Shown: positions 1-9,267, counted from the first letter of the stretch. The stretch: 64,000 bases of DNA from an uncultured Marinomonas sp. (GCA_947493575.1 CANLRQ010000001.1:124001-188000); one strand, 5' to 3'. Notes: generated from the letters alone by a model not told the origin. Numbers and translations are program-made.

Positions 1-265
1 TAATGTGCTTCCCTTCTGTCGAAGGCAGTGTTGTTTGTTTCACTTTTGGATGCAGCCCCATACGAGAAAAATCATCGCGATAGAAAGTGATATCTAACGT
101 TGCTAAAGACTCTTTCGTCCGCAAATTATCCAATAACTTTTCAGCTACCCATACACCGCCACTGTGAATGCCAACAACAATGGGATCAACAATGGCTTTT
201 GTTTGACAATATTCACTTAATTCATTTGCCATTTTTTGCAAAGTAGCATCGATATCCAAATTCAT
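1..265 (-). CDS. pyrR: Bifunctional pyr operon regulator / uracil phosphoribosyltransferase PyrR (N-terminal part)
   Basis: The 88 residues visible match the start of PyrR, a PRT-fold protein that regulates pyrimidine genes or makes UMP from uracil and PRPP. Seen here are VVGIHSGGVWVAEKL, the family's substrate-binding loop, and LDITFYRDDFSRMGLHPKV, the hallmark central strand and flexible loop. The ATG is preceded by AGGAG at good spacing. The C-terminal half, with the PRPP motif, lies beyond the window. In related gammaproteobacteria yqgE, ruvX, pyrR and then pyrB/pyrC form one cluster, and the order here agrees. A miniature element now separates this gene from ruvX, so the two may be less tightly co-transcribed than usual. 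Confidence 0.93.
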   Translation of the reverse strand, partial: MNLDIDATLQKMANELSEYCQTKAIVDPIVVGIHSGGVWVAEKLLDNLRTKESLATLDITFYRDDFSRMGLHPKVKQTTLPSTEGKHI

Positions 266-351
266 TTACGGTTTTTCTCCTCTATTCTTTCTATTCAAGC
301 TCTCAATTAAAGAGCCCGATTAAAGTACTCAAATTACTATTCTGAACTGAA

Positions 352-413
352 GGAAAGTGCGAATAGCAGGCTTTTATCCACATGCTGGGGCAGAGGACTT
401 ATTCGCACCTTAC
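352..413. mobile_element. Miniature inverted-repeat element, family B, copy 1 (62 bp)
   Basis: The left end GGAAAGTGCGAATAGCAGG and the right end, read inverted as GTAAGGTGCGAATAAGTCC, are imperfect inverted repeats resembling IS5-family termini. The interior carries TTATCCACA at 374-382, a perfect DnaA-box sequence. It sits between ruvX and pyrR. Other family members are at 11560-11619 and 43518-43789, with partial copies near 10357 and 39037. Confidence 0.75.
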
Positions 414-443
414 TAAACACTCTCCATTTATTAAATTCATACT

Positions 444-896
444 TTATGTGCTTTCAAACCATGACATTAGAATCATCTGCGCAGCAATGCCGTCAACAGA
501 ATTCTCTTTAAAGTTACGTGAACCGCCCTCTTCAATGACTCTGCCTTTCGCCTCATAAGAAGACAGTCGCTCATCCATTAAGTAACGAGGCTTTCCATAC
601 CTCCCCTGTAACCGATTAGCAAATTTTTTGGCTCGCTGACACATTTCATTTTCACTGCCATCCATATTCAATGGTAAGCCAACAACGAACCCATCAGGTT
701 GCCACTCATTTACCAAGGCTTCTATCACATCCCAATTAGGAATGCCTTCACGAGCCTTAATAGGCTCTAAAGGCGTTGCACTACCAAGGAGTGTTTGCCC
801 TACAGCAACACCGATTCTGGTTGTCCCAAAGTCAAACCCTAAAAACGTTTTAGACGCCGCCACAGACTCTGTATCTGCGGTATTTACTTCAACCAT
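444..896 (-). CDS. ruvX: RuvX/YqgF, putative Holliday-junction resolvase / 16S rRNA processing nuclease
   Basis: This RNase H-fold protein belongs to the YqgF family, linked to maturation of the 16S rRNA 5' end and to Holliday-junction resolution. Visible motifs are LGFDFGTTRIGVAV near residues 19-32 (first catalytic Asp D22), VVGLPLNMDGSE in the middle, MDERLSS with the second acidic site, and VDGIAAQMIL with the last Asp. The length of 150 residues is typical. The ATG at 896 overlaps the yqgE stop by one base (TAATG), which suggests translational coupling. A TTG two codons upstream is possible but less likely. The N-terminus is about ten residues longer than in E. coli. Confidence 0.93.
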   Translation of the reverse strand: MVEVNTADTESVAASKTFLGFDFGTTRIGVAVGQTLLGSATPLEPIKAREGIPNWDVIEALVNEWQPDGFVVGLPLNMDGSENEMCQRAKKFANRLQGRYGKPRYLMDERLSSYEAKGRVIEEGGSRNFKENSVDGIAAQMILMSWFEST

Positions 897-1462
897 TAAC
901 AATGTCCTACATCAGGTGATAAGCGGCTCATATCAAAGCCCAACATTTTAGTTGCTGCCGAAAGTTGTAAGTCGCTTGAAGTATTAAATAATACGTCTAA
1001 ATCTGCCTCACATACTAGCCATTGATTTTGACTTATTTCATCTTCCAATTGGCCTGCGTCCCAACCAGAGCACCCTAATGATATTAAAAAAGATTCAGGG
1101 CCTTTACCTTTTGCAATGTCCTCAATAACAGCAAAAGAAGCAGAGAGGGACACTTCTTCCGTTATTGGCAGTTCATTCGGACAAGGGTTTTCACGAGAAT
1201 GTAAGATAAAGCCTCGCTCAGGCTCAACAGGCCCTCCTCGAAAAACAGCCACATCAGATAAGTGATAATCCAAAACATTAATTTCTAAATGTGCCGCTAG
1301 ATCTATAAATGAAATGTCTGAAGGACGATTAATAATGATACCCAATGCTCCTTCGGGGGTGTGTTCACACAAGTACACTATTGTTTGTTGAAACGTGGGA
1401 TCTCTCAATTGAGGCATTGAGATAAGAAAGTAATTTTTTAGAGACTCAAATGCGGTTTTCAT
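896..1462 (-). CDS. yqgE: YqgE/AlgH family protein (UPF0301)
   Basis: The 188-residue product matches the YqgE/AlgH family: LKNYFLISMPQLRDPTFQQTIVYLCEHTPEGALGIIINRP at the N-terminus, FRGGPVEPERGFILHS in the middle, and LGCSGWDAGQLEDEI followed by NQWLVCEADLDVLF at the end. These blocks are nearly invariant in the family. The biochemical role is unsettled; AlgH was linked to alginate regulation in Pseudomonas. It is the first gene of the yqgE-ruvX-pyrR group and overlaps ruvX by one base. The upstream 800 bases hold no gene, so the promoter should lie there. Confidence 0.93.
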   Translation of the reverse strand: MKTAFESLKNYFLISMPQLRDPTFQQTIVYLCEHTPEGALGIIINRPSDISFIDLAAHLEINVLDYHLSDVAVFRGGPVEPERGFILHSRENPCPNELPITEEVSLSASFAVIEDIAKGKGPESFLISLGCSGWDAGQLEDEISQNQWLVCEADLDVLFNTSSDLQLSAATKMLGFDMSRLSPDVGHC

Positions 1463-2271
1463 AGACTAGTACCCTCTTTTTTAAAGAAAAAAACAATAAG
1501 CCACCGTGTTTTGTGGCCAAAAAGACAGAAGTGTTAATCGTGAAATAGATGAGCTGTGCTGAGATATATCCATTCATGCTGACAATAAGCATGATAGCAA
1601 CATGGTAAGACCTCTAATTCGATAGAAAATAGAAACAAACCATTAAGCAAGTTAAAGAACTATTATAGAAAGTGATAAAAAATTCTATAAATATCAATAT
1701 ACACCAGAACTATCAGTATAGATAAGGTTTATCATTTGACTAGTGAGAATTACAATTAACCACTAAACGCCTTTAAAACATAGGTTTCAGTCGATATAAT
1801 CCATATTTATATGTATTCTTAATACTAGGGTATCAACTTAACGAAACCTTTGTACGGCTATTACGCTTGCTAGTACTTTGTTAAAACAAACTCAAAATGC
1901 TCATTTATAACTCATAAGCTCCGCTTTTCCGTCTGTTTTTGCCTCGTATTATCATCGCTCATGACTGCGCGCAAAAGTCTCTTAACATTCTTTTTTTCAT
2001 AATTGGAAACTCAATGATCGCTTTAATGCAATTAGCCCAATATGAAATGCATCGAGCATTTCAAGCAGCCGCCGACCTTATTGGCCGCTTGTGCTTGTCT
2101 CAATGGCAGCGTCATTACATCGCAGAAACAGTTGATCTGCGCTATTTTTTCCACCATGGCTGGTCATCTTAGTTTTTTAAAAATTATTACAAAGTTACCA
2201 ATACGGATTTATGTAATTTACCACATAAGTTCTTGGCAATCCTTTCTACAATTTTTAAGAGAATAATTATT
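1463..2271. other. Intergenic region with a family A element and no credible gene
   Basis: This 809-base AT-rich stretch separates divergent yqgE and the oxygenase gene. The only clear structure is a family A miniature element at about 1843-1982. Open frames here (1939-2172, 2042-2266) lack ribosome binding sites and protein similarity and partly read the repeat, so I do not call them. Promoters for both flanking genes must be here, but no consensus pair stands out. Confidence 0.6.
1843..1982 (-). mobile_element. Miniature inverted-repeat element, family A, copy 1 (long form, diverged ends)
   Basis: In reverse orientation this matches the family A long form: AACCTTTGTACG at the left, an internal AAAATGCTCATTTATAACTC hairpin arm, TCTGTTTTTGCCTCGT and ATCATCGCTCATGACT inside, and GCGCAAAAGTCTCT at the right. 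The termini are more diverged than in the copies at 19973 and 49896, suggesting an older insertion. Confidence 0.75.
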
Positions 2272-3111
2272 ATGATATTAACCGCTGTTGACTATACCTC
2301 TGAAACTGCACAAGAAGATTTTGTTCGTTCACTCCATGAAACAGGCTTTGGCGTTTTAAAAAACCATCCTATATCAAAGCACCTAGTCAGTAACATTTAC
2401 ATAGATTGGCAAACATTTTTCGACTCTACAGAAAAGCATGACTTCCAATACAATAAAGACACTCAAGACGGTTATTTTCCGCCAAATGTCTCTGAAACTG
2501 CTAAAGGCAGCACTAAGAGAGACATTAAAGAGTATTATCACTATTACCCTTGGGGCCAATGTCCAGAGCAACATAAAGCATTACTTGCTCAATATTATCA
2601 AGAATCCAACGCGCTAGCGTCTGAACTTCTTGCTTGGGTTGAGCAGCACACTCCAAGCAATGTTGCGACTCTCTATTCTCAACCCCTATCTAGTATGGTT
2701 GAAAACTCTGACCAGACGTTACTTAGGGTTTTGCATTACCCACCTTTACAAGGCGATGAAGAGCTTGGAGCAATACGCGCAGGCGCTCATGAAGACATTA
2801 ACCTATTAACAATTCTCCCTTCTGCAAACGAGCCGGGGCTGCAAGTCAAAGCAAAAGATGGCAGTTGGATGGATGTACCATGTGACTTCGGTACTTTGAT
2901 AGTAAACATCGGAGATATGTTACAAGAAGCATCAGGAGGCTATTTTCCGTCGACCTCTCATCGAGTGATCAACCCTGATGGTGCTGATAAGACAAAGTCA
3001 AGAATCTCTCTACCGCTATTTTTACACCCTAAACCTGAGGTTGTATTATCCGAGCGCCATACAGCTGGATCATATCTACACGAACGTTTGGTTGAACTTG
3101 GAGTAATATAG
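2272..3111 (+). CDS. 2-oxoglutarate/Fe(II)-dependent oxygenase, isopenicillin N synthase-like
   Basis: A 279-residue double-stranded beta-helix oxygenase. The metal triad is visible as H173 and D175 in GAHEDINLLTIL and H230 in STSHRVINP, followed by the cosubstrate-binding R244 in SRISLPLF. The order and spacing fit the isopenicillin N synthase-like family, which hydroxylates or cyclises small molecules using Fe(II) and usually 2-oxoglutarate. The substrate cannot be told from the sequence. The ATG at 2272 follows AAGAG; an in-frame ATG 39 bases upstream adds a residue run unlike the family. It is a single gene facing the Gfo/Idh dehydrogenase and shares a bidirectional terminator with it. 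Confidence 0.85.
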   Translation: MILTAVDYTSETAQEDFVRSLHETGFGVLKNHPISKHLVSNIYIDWQTFFDSTEKHDFQYNKDTQDGYFPPNVSETAKGSTKRDIKEYYHYYPWGQCPEQHKALLAQYYQESNALASELLAWVEQHTPSNVATLYSQPLSSMVENSDQTLLRVLHYPPLQGDEELGAIRAGAHEDINLLTILPSANEPGLQVKAKDGSWMDVPCDFGTLIVNIGDMLQEASGGYFPSTSHRVINPDGADKTKSRISLPLFLHPKPEVVLSERHTAGSYLHERLVELGVI

Positions 3112-3137
3112 CACTCGGTATAATAAATACGCTGCAT

Positions 3138-3166
3138 AAAAAAAAGGCCAGAAGGCCTTTTTTTTA
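3138..3166. terminator. Bidirectional Rho-independent terminator
   Basis: AAAAAAAAGGCC, a four-base loop, then GGCCTTTTTTTT. It has A and T runs on both sides, so it can end transcription from the oxygenase gene (+) and the dehydrogenase gene (-). Confidence 0.85.
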
Positions 3167-3183
3167 TGCTCTAAACACAGAAT

Positions 3184-4395
3184 TTATAAATCAATTCCAT
3201 GATCTTTTAAGAAGTCATTTATTTCTATGATTTTACCGGTATTAACAGATGCTTCAGCAGCACTGCCCACAACAATTGACCAAAACCCTTCTTCAACTGT
3301 TGCACTAGTAGTTTCTTTACCAGCCATTTGATCAGCAAAGGCAACATGCTCAAACCAAGTTGCTCCATTATGCCCAGACTCTTCAATCATTTTGGGGTAA
3401 CTAGGTTGAGAAGTTTTCGATGGACGATACTGCCCACAAAGTACTTCCATTTCAGTTGTCAGACGAGCACCTTCACCAAAATTTTCCATTTCAGCGGCTT
3501 TAACTCGACCTTCGTCACCGCAAATCACAATTTCCTCATGGAACATTGGAGCAAACATACACAGATTAAAACCAGCACGAATACCATTTTCATATTCAAC
3601 AGTGACAAAAGCACTGTCTAAAATATCTGACTTTTCGCCTTTAAATTCAAAATCAATAAAGTTTGTTGCCTGAGAGCCTGTCGCATGGACACGAACAGGA
3701 CGAGACCCAGCAAATAAGTTCAAAAGATCAAAGTAATGACAGCACTTTTCAACTAATGTGCCACCTGAATACTTAGAAAACTTATTCCATTGCTGTACTT
3801 TGTCTAAAAATGGAATGCGGTGCTCAACGATATTAATCATTTTCACATCACCGATTGCACGACGCTCTAAAACTTCATGCATTGCTTCAGAGTAAATAGA
3901 CTTATAACGATACTGCAAACCAATCTGCAAAACAGAGTCGTACTCTTTCGCCATTTTGGTGATTTCATAAGCATCTTCTAGCTTAGTCGCCATTGGTTTT
4001 TCCATGAAGATAGGCTTACCAGATTTAATTGCGACTTTTAAAATGTCTAAATGCGTATAGTTAGGCGTACAAATCATGATTCCATCAACATCAGGATCAT
4101 TACACGCTGCTTCAAGACTGTCATACACAATGAAGTCTTCATCGGTTACTTTAGCAAATTCTTCTTTTGCAACTTTGATACTACGCTCATTCGTATCAAA
4201 TACACCATGAATTGCCGTACGGCCCACTAAGGTAGCAACACGCATATGCTCCATACCAATCATGCCACAGCCAATTAAGCTTACACGAAAATCCACCGCG
4301 TCTTTGGCAAAAAAGTGACGCTCTTCTTCATTAAGGTAATGAAAGGCGGGGCCTGAATAGCTGAATAATTGGCCGTTAATTTTTTCTCTGCTCAT
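3184..4395 (-). CDS. Gfo/Idh/MocA family NAD(P)-dependent oxidoreductase
   Basis: A 403-residue sugar or inositol-type dehydrogenase. The Rossmann fingerprint LIGCGMIGMEH is at about residues 40-50 and the catalytic EKP motif (FMEKPMATK) at 132-134. GGTLVEKCCHYFDL in the C-terminal half is the family's substrate-pocket segment. Such enzymes oxidise or reduce a ring hydroxyl or aldehyde of a sugar, inositol or related polyol. It is transcribed divergently from a LysR regulator 124 bases away, and a TRAP uptake system with its own GntR regulator lies downstream of that. A shared pathway for an organic or sugar acid is plausible but inferred only from position. Confidence 0.88.
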   Translation of the reverse strand: MSREKINGQLFSYSGPAFHYLNEEERHFFAKDAVDFRVSLIGCGMIGMEHMRVATLVGRTAIHGVFDTNERSIKVAKEEFAKVTDEDFIVYDSLEAACNDPDVDGIMICTPNYTHLDILKVAIKSGKPIFMEKPMATKLEDAYEITKMAKEYDSVLQIGLQYRYKSIYSEAMHEVLERRAIGDVKMINIVEHRIPFLDKVQQWNKFSKYSGGTLVEKCCHYFDLLNLFAGSRPVRVHATGSQATNFIDFEFKGEKSDILDSAFVTVEYENGIRAGFNLCMFAPMFHEEIVICGDEGRVKAAEMENFGEGARLTTEMEVLCGQYRPSKTSQPSYPKMIEESGHNGATWFEHVAFADQMAGKETTSATVEEGFWSIVVGSAAEASVNTGKIIEINDFLKDHGIDL

Positions 4396-4519
4396 GATGT
4401 TTCCTGATTAAGCTAAATAGTGAGTCATATTAATGCACCTACAATAGAAAAACTCTTTCATTAAGTCTAATATATCTTTCAAGATAGCTTAATACAAAAA
4501 ACATATTGAAGTTAAAACT

Positions 4520-5416
4520 ATGCGATTTAAAAAACTCTATTACTTTGTCACCGTTGCTGAAGAGTTGCATTTTGGTCGAGCAGCTCAAAGGCTGCACATA
4601 TCCCAACCTCCTTTATCTCAACAAATTAAAAGCTTAGAAGATGAGTTAGAAGCCTCGTTATTTGAACGTACTAGCCAAAGAGTGACGTTAACTGCTGCAG
4701 GAAAGGCTCTATTGCCTCAAGCTAAAAGCTTATTACAGATGTGGGAAAATACACAAAAACAGGTGAAAGCTATTTCAAAAGGAGAAGATGGCAACCTGTC
4801 TGTTGGGTTTATCTGGGCGACTGGTACCCCGCATTTCTCAAAAGGCATCGGAGATTTTAAAAAGAAATATTCTCAAGCAACACTAAACTTAGAGAGCATG
4901 ACGACTGTTGATGCATTGCAGGCACTGACATTAGACAAAATCGATTTAGCCTTTGTTTTTTTAAATCCCAGCGTGGATGTTTCCCGTTTTCAAAACTGCC
5001 ATTATGAACACCAAGACAATCTTCTTGCATTACATGCAGATCACCCTCTTTCAAGTAAAAAGGTCGTGTCATTATCAGATTTGAAAGGTGAATCATTTGT
5101 TATGTTTGCCCGCTCTTCTCATCCATCCTTATACGACCAAATGATGAACCATTTGCATGACGCGGATGTGCAGCCAAACATAGTGCAAATATCAAAAGTG
5201 ACTCAAACGACTAGAACCTTAGTAGCAGCAGGGGTTGGAATCGCTATTGTGCCTGAATCAACAAAATACGACCAAAGGGAAGGTTTAACATACCGCCCTA
5301 TTTTAGGAAGCCTGCCAAACTTAGAAATTCATATGGTATGGAAAGCAGAGAGAGAAACCGCTTTGATGACGCGTTTTATGGAACATATGCTTGAGCATGT
5401 AAAAGATCTTCCATAG
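4520..5416 (+). CDS. LysR-family transcriptional regulator
   Basis: A 298-residue LysR protein. The N-terminal winged helix-turn-helix spans residues 1-60 (LYYFVTVAEELHFGRAAQRLHISQPPLSQQIKSLEDEL) and an effector-binding domain covers about 90-290. The HTH and its LFERTSQRVTLTAAG wing resemble the CatR/BenM/CbbR-type subgroup. It is divergent from the Gfo/Idh dehydrogenase gene, the classical arrangement for LysR control of the neighbour. The ligand is unknown. Confidence 0.9.
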   Translation: MRFKKLYYFVTVAEELHFGRAAQRLHISQPPLSQQIKSLEDELEASLFERTSQRVTLTAAGKALLPQAKSLLQMWENTQKQVKAISKGEDGNLSVGFIWATGTPHFSKGIGDFKKKYSQATLNLESMTTVDALQALTLDKIDLAFVFLNPSVDVSRFQNCHYEHQDNLLALHADHPLSSKKVVSLSDLKGESFVMFARSSHPSLYDQMMNHLHDADVQPNIVQISKVTQTTRTLVAAGVGIAIVPESTKYDQREGLTYRPILGSLPNLEIHMVWKAERETALMTRFMEHMLEHVKDLP

Positions 5417-5427
5417 GTCATAATAAA

Positions 5428-5460
5428 AACGCCCGCTTATTGATTAAATAAGCGGGCGTT
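5428..5460. terminator. Strong hairpin terminator between lysR and dctP
   Basis: A 13-base perfect stem (AACGCCCGCTTAT / ATAAGCGGGCGTT) with a seven-base loop. It lies between the convergent lysR gene and dctP, so it can serve both. Confidence 0.8.
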
Positions 5461-5503
5461 GGATATCAAGTATATGTAGCTTATTAGCTACACACCGAGA
5501 TTA

Positions 5504-6577
5504 TTATGACTTAGCAGCCATATATTTTTCATCTATAGACGCTTCACAAGCATCTACAGCATTTTGAGTGATGTCCATCCATTTAGCACCGTACTCATTT
5601 TTAAACCAGTCACGTACAGGTAAAGCCGCTTCTTGGAACATTTTCTTTTCTTCAGCTGTTGGTGCGTAAATTGTACCGCCACCTTCTTTAAAGGCGTTGT
5701 ATGCTTCAATTTGACGACGCTTAGGTAATACTGTTGTTACCATTCTTAAAGAATCAAAACCATCAGACATGATTTTTTGTAAATCTTCTGGCATTTCACC
5801 AAACGCATCATTGTTCATCCACCACATAGAACCCATGTAAGCATGGCCATCTAATGTCATGTATTTAATGTGCTCATTGAATTTCATACCCATGATATCA
5901 GTGATACCATTTTTAGTACCTGCAACCAGACCTGTCGCTAGAGAAGTATAAACTTCTGGCCACGGCACCGCTGTAGGGCTACCACCCATTGAACGAACCA
6001 GTTCCATTTGAATAGGTGAATTCACTGTACGAATTTTCGCACCATCTACATCAGCAGGAGTCTTAATTTGACGATCCGTTGTTGCAAAGTTACGCCAGCC
6101 ACCAGTATTACCGATAGTCATTAAGCGCATAGAGCCTGTACGCTCTAGTAGTTCGTTACGAATTGAACCTGCTAACATTTCGCTGTCTAATGCACACTCA
6201 GCGATACGGTCACTTGGGAACATATAAGGAATATCAAGTGCTTGAATTTCTGGGAATACACTTGAAAGCCCACCCGTCGTTGTATTAAAAACTTGAATTA
6301 GGTTTGCTTGTAATGCTTCGATACACTCAGTACCGTTACCACACAGCTGACCACCAGAATAGATAGTAACTGCTATACGGCCATTAGATTGAGCTTCAAC
6401 ATAATCCTTTAGAACCAACGCGCCATCATAATCTTCGTCGCTGGTGTTAGATAAGTGAACAACATTAATATTATAGTCAGCCGCCATTGCAGGTAGGGAA
6501 GCAGCAGCAATACCAGCAGCCAATAAAGTTGGTGCTAACGTCGTTAAAGTGGTTTTCAAGAGATTATTTTTTTTCAT
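5504..6577 (-). CDS. dctP: TRAP transporter substrate-binding protein DctP
   Basis: A 357-residue periplasmic solute receptor. A Sec signal peptide occupies residues 1-33 (lysine start, hydrophobic core, AMA before ADYN). The mature protein shows DctP features: YVEAQSNGRIAVTIYSGGQLCG, FPEIQALDIPYMFPS, and GAKIRTVNSPIQMELVRSMGGSPTAVPWPEVYTSLATGLVAGTKN, which includes the conserved Arg that binds a substrate carboxylate. It therefore delivers an organic or sugar acid to the DctQM pump. The dctM and dctQ genes are on the same strand about 1.4 kb upstream, beyond the oppositely oriented GntR gene, so dctP has its own promoter. This fits its need for higher expression. Confidence 0.9.
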   Translation of the reverse strand: MKKNNLLKTTLTTLAPTLLAAGIAAASLPAMAADYNINVVHLSNTSDEDYDGALVLKDYVEAQSNGRIAVTIYSGGQLCGNGTECIEALQANLIQVFNTTTGGLSSVFPEIQALDIPYMFPSDRIAECALDSEMLAGSIRNELLERTGSMRLMTIGNTGGWRNFATTDRQIKTPADVDGAKIRTVNSPIQMELVRSMGGSPTAVPWPEVYTSLATGLVAGTKNGITDIMGMKFNEHIKYMTLDGHAYMGSMWWMNNDAFGEMPEDLQKIMSDGFDSLRMVTTVLPKRRQIEAYNAFKEGGGTIYAPTAEEKKMFQEAALPVRDWFKNEYGAKWMDITQNAVDACEASIDEKYMAAKS

Positions 6578-7115
6578 TATTATGAAGCTCCGTTATTATT
6601 TTAATAAACTAATATAGTTCTATCTAGATATAAAAACCTAAATAATTACCCTCAATCTCAGCCTCTGTTTCGAGAGCTGCAAGAATTAGCCAAGTTATTT
6701 GATGACCACATGTTATTTTATATCTTACATAAGACCTGAAACACAACCAAAGAGTCACATTTTTTTCACTTTTTTACAGATTTGCATTATTTGTGGGTGG
6801 CGATTCTGAATAAAAGCACACGAATACTCTTTTTCGAGACAAACCACACCTCAGTTTAGACCACTTAACAAAAGAGTTATGATAAAAATAAACTCATTTT
6901 CTGAGGCTTTTACACTAAGTCATGAACGATGATAAAACGAGGCAAAAACAAAATATTAGTAAGCGTAGTAGTCGTGAAAAAGCCTCATTCTAGATTAAAT
7001 GTCAACAGAGCCAATAAACACTCATTGTGTAATCAATCAATAAAGTTGCAGAATAGTGAGGCCATTTTCGGTATTCTAAAATCGCAAACTGTTTCTCTTT
7101 TACAAAAGGCTTGGT
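6578..7115. other. Divergent promoter region of dctP and the gntR gene, with a short family A element
   Basis: This 538-base AT-rich region contains the start regions of both genes. A palindrome around ATCTAGAT at about 6618-6625 lies close to dctP and could be an operator, though this is a guess. The short family A element sits at 6902-6987. The 73-codon open frame at 6929 reads the element and is not a gene. Confidence 0.5.
6902..6987 (+). mobile_element. Miniature inverted-repeat element, family A, copy 2 (short form, 86 bp)
   Basis: Ends TGAGGCTTTTACAC and, inverted, TGAGGCTTTTTCACGA, with the family interior AGTCATGAACGATGATAAAA and GTAAGCGTAGTAGTCGTG. It lacks the internal hairpin of the long form. 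It sits about 130 bases upstream of the GntR gene, within its promoter region. Confidence 0.75.
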
Positions 7116-7850
7116 ATGACTCAAAAAAATCAACTGTCTCCACAATTTAAACCGCTTTACGAGCAGGTCAAAGAGCTCATTATTGAGCGTATTGTTGGAG
7201 GCGTTTGGAAACCAGGAGAAGTCTTACCTAGTGAATTCCAACTGGCAGCGGTATTAGACGTCAGCCAAGGTACGGTCAGAAAAGCACTCAATACGCTGAC
7301 AGAAGAAAATATCGTCTTTCGACGCCAAGGAGTAGGGACTTTTGTATCTAACCATACCTTGCAGGAAATGCTGTTTCATTTTTTCCGTTTCAAACACGAT
7401 AATGATGAAACGAATGACCTCCCTACTGCAAATTTGATCGACATACAGTTACAAGATGCCACGCCAGCAATCGCCACTGCTTTAGAGCTCACAGATGACA
7501 TTCGAGTCATTCAGCTTCACCGTGTTAGAATTATTAACGATGAACCATGTATTCGAGAACTAATCTATTTGCCTTACCACTATTTTGGTGATTTACACCT
7601 TGAAACCACGTTACCACACGCACTCTACAATTTTTACCAAAACACATTTAATATTTCCATTCGCAATGCTGTCGATTCCATCAAAGCGGTTTTAAGTAAT
7701 GAAGTAGATGCTAAACTACTAAATATAGAAGAAAACCAGCCCTTATTAGAGGTATCTAGAATTGCAACCGCTTTAGACGGTAGAAGGGTTGAGTTCAGTC
7801 TAAGCCGAGCATATAGCACAAATATGCATTATGAAGTGAAAATCACTTAA
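7116..7850 (+). CDS. GntR-family (HutC/UTRA) transcriptional regulator
   Basis: A 244-residue regulator. Residues 10-75 form a GntR winged helix (LPSEFQLAAVLDVSQGTVRKALNTLTEENIVFRRQGVGTFV). Residues from about 95 to the end form a UTRA ligand domain (IQLHRVRIINDEPCIRELIYLP, then SRIATALDGRRVEFSLSRAYS). UTRA members usually sense a sugar phosphate or carboxylic acid. It is set between dctP and dctMQ on the opposite strand, so it probably represses this TRAP system in the absence of substrate. That role is inferred from location. Confidence 0.9.
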   Translation: MTQKNQLSPQFKPLYEQVKELIIERIVGGVWKPGEVLPSEFQLAAVLDVSQGTVRKALNTLTEENIVFRRQGVGTFVSNHTLQEMLFHFFRFKHDNDETNDLPTANLIDIQLQDATPAIATALELTDDIRVIQLHRVRIINDEPCIRELIYLPYHYFGDLHLETTLPHALYNFYQNTFNISIRNAVDSIKAVLSNEVDAKLLNIEENQPLLEVSRIATALDGRRVEFSLSRAYSTNMHYEVKIT

Positions 7851-7880
7851 TACCACTTTTAACACTGTCGAATGCACTTA

Positions 7881-7926
7881 AACTAAAAAAGGGAAGCGTT
7901 TCAATAAACGCTTCCCTTTTTTAGTT
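7881..7926. terminator. Bidirectional terminator between gntR and dctM
   Basis: A long perfect stem (AACTAAAAAAGGGAAGCGTT with its complement) and a short loop near 7902-7906. It is flanked by A and T runs, so it works for both convergent genes. Confidence 0.85.
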
Positions 7927-7969
7927 GGGCCAACAAATCTGCCCTTACTCAAATTGTTATGTAAAGTTA

Positions 7970-9253
7970 CTACGCAAAGCCAAGTAAACGAGGCAAAGTC
8001 ATAGTAATAGCAGGAATATAAGTGATTAACACAATGACTGACAAATGCATTGCCAAATAAGGTAGCATTTCTCTACTAATGCGTTCAACTTTTTCCCCAC
8101 TGACACTGGCGGCGACAAAGAGCACAAGCCCCATAGGCGGCGTGGCCAAACCAACCGTTAAGTTAACGCACATAACGATAGCAAAATGCAGAGGGTCAAT
8201 ACCAAATTGAGTAACTATTGGTCCAAGAATTGGACCTAAAATTAAAATCGCTGGGCCTGCATCAAGAAACATACCCACAATCAACAGGAGAACGTTAATC
8301 AATAGTAATAATAATAATGGGTCAGATGTTAACGACACCATAAAACCAGCCACTTTTTGCGGCGCACCAGACAAACTGATAACAGCTGAGAATGCCACTG
8401 CGCTACCAACTAAGAATAAGATAACCGCTGACGATTTTGCCGTTTCATAGAATAAATCAGGTAGCGATTGAAAGTTCATAGTTTTCGTAATAAAACTAAT
8501 CACCAAAGCATACGCTGCTGCAACCGCTGCTGCTTCCGTTGGCGTGAATACACCCGACAGGATACCACCTAATAAAATAACAGGCGTCATTAAAGGCCAA
8601 AACGCTTGTTTAACCGCTCTGCCTTTTTCCTTATAAGTTGCTTTTTCAGCGGCAACGGCATAGCCACGTTTTTTAGATAAGTACCATGTCATGATCATCA
8701 AACTAGAACCGACTAAAATACCCGGTAATATACCTGCAGCAAACAAACCACCTACTGACACATTCATAACAAATGCGTATAAAATCATGATACCGCTAGG
8801 AGGAATAATAGGCCCGATAATGGAAGATGCTGCAGTTACCGCGGCCGCAAAACGACGGGAGTAACCATTTTTTTCCATTGCCGGAATCAGCATTTTACCC
8901 AATGCAGAGCAATCTGCGACAGCAGAGCCACTTAAACCCGCGAATAACATGGAAGACAGAATATTAATTTGCGCAAGTCCACCACGAAAATGCCCAATAA
9001 ATGCCTGGCTGACCTGAACCAAAGAAAGCGTGATACCACTTCGATTCATCACTTCCCCAGCTAACATAAAAAACGGAATTGCCATTAAGGGGAAACTATC
9101 AATACCATTGTATAAACGTTGAGTTAACAGTAAATAAAAGGCTTCTTTGCCTTCTAGAAATAAGCTCAATCCAGGAGCGAACAATAATGCGAACGCAACT
9201 GGCATACCTAAAAACATAACGGATAAAAGAATCCAAAAAAATGAAATACCCAT
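7970..9253 (-). CDS. dctM: TRAP transporter large permease DctM
   Basis: A 427-residue, largely hydrophobic inner-membrane protein with about 12 predicted segments. It matches the DctM large subunit: FPLMAIPFFMLAGEVMNRSGI, GLSGSAVADCSALGKMLIPAMEKNGYSRRFAAAVTAASSIIGPIIPPSGIMI and VNLTVGLATPPMGLVLFVAASVSG. These are the scoop-motif and ion-site regions of sodium-driven TRAP transport. The start is 14 bases after the dctQ stop, so the two form a dctQ-dctM operon. It couples to the DctP receptor encoded nearby. Confidence 0.93.
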   Translation of the reverse strand: MGISFFWILLSVMFLGMPVAFALLFAPGLSLFLEGKEAFYLLLTQRLYNGIDSFPLMAIPFFMLAGEVMNRSGITLSLVQVSQAFIGHFRGGLAQINILSSMLFAGLSGSAVADCSALGKMLIPAMEKNGYSRRFAAAVTAASSIIGPIIPPSGIMILYAFVMNVSVGGLFAAGILPGILVGSSLMIMTWYLSKKRGYAVAAEKATYKEKGRAVKQAFWPLMTPVILLGGILSGVFTPTEAAAVAAAYALVISFITKTMNFQSLPDLFYETAKSSAVILFLVGSAVAFSAVISLSGAPQKVAGFMVSLTSDPLLLLLLINVLLLIVGMFLDAGPAILILGPILGPIVTQFGIDPLHFAIVMCVNLTVGLATPPMGLVLFVAASVSGEKVERISREMLPYLAMHLSVIVLITYIPAITMTLPRLLGFA

Positions 9254-9267
9254 GATGGTGAACCTTA

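Noticed and set aside
1939-2266. Overlapping open frames of 74-77 codons between yqgE and the oxygenase gene
   Set aside because: No ribosome site or similarity, partly inside a family A element.
6929-7150. 73-codon frame before the GntR gene
   Set aside because: It reads the short family A element and overlaps the true start of the regulator.
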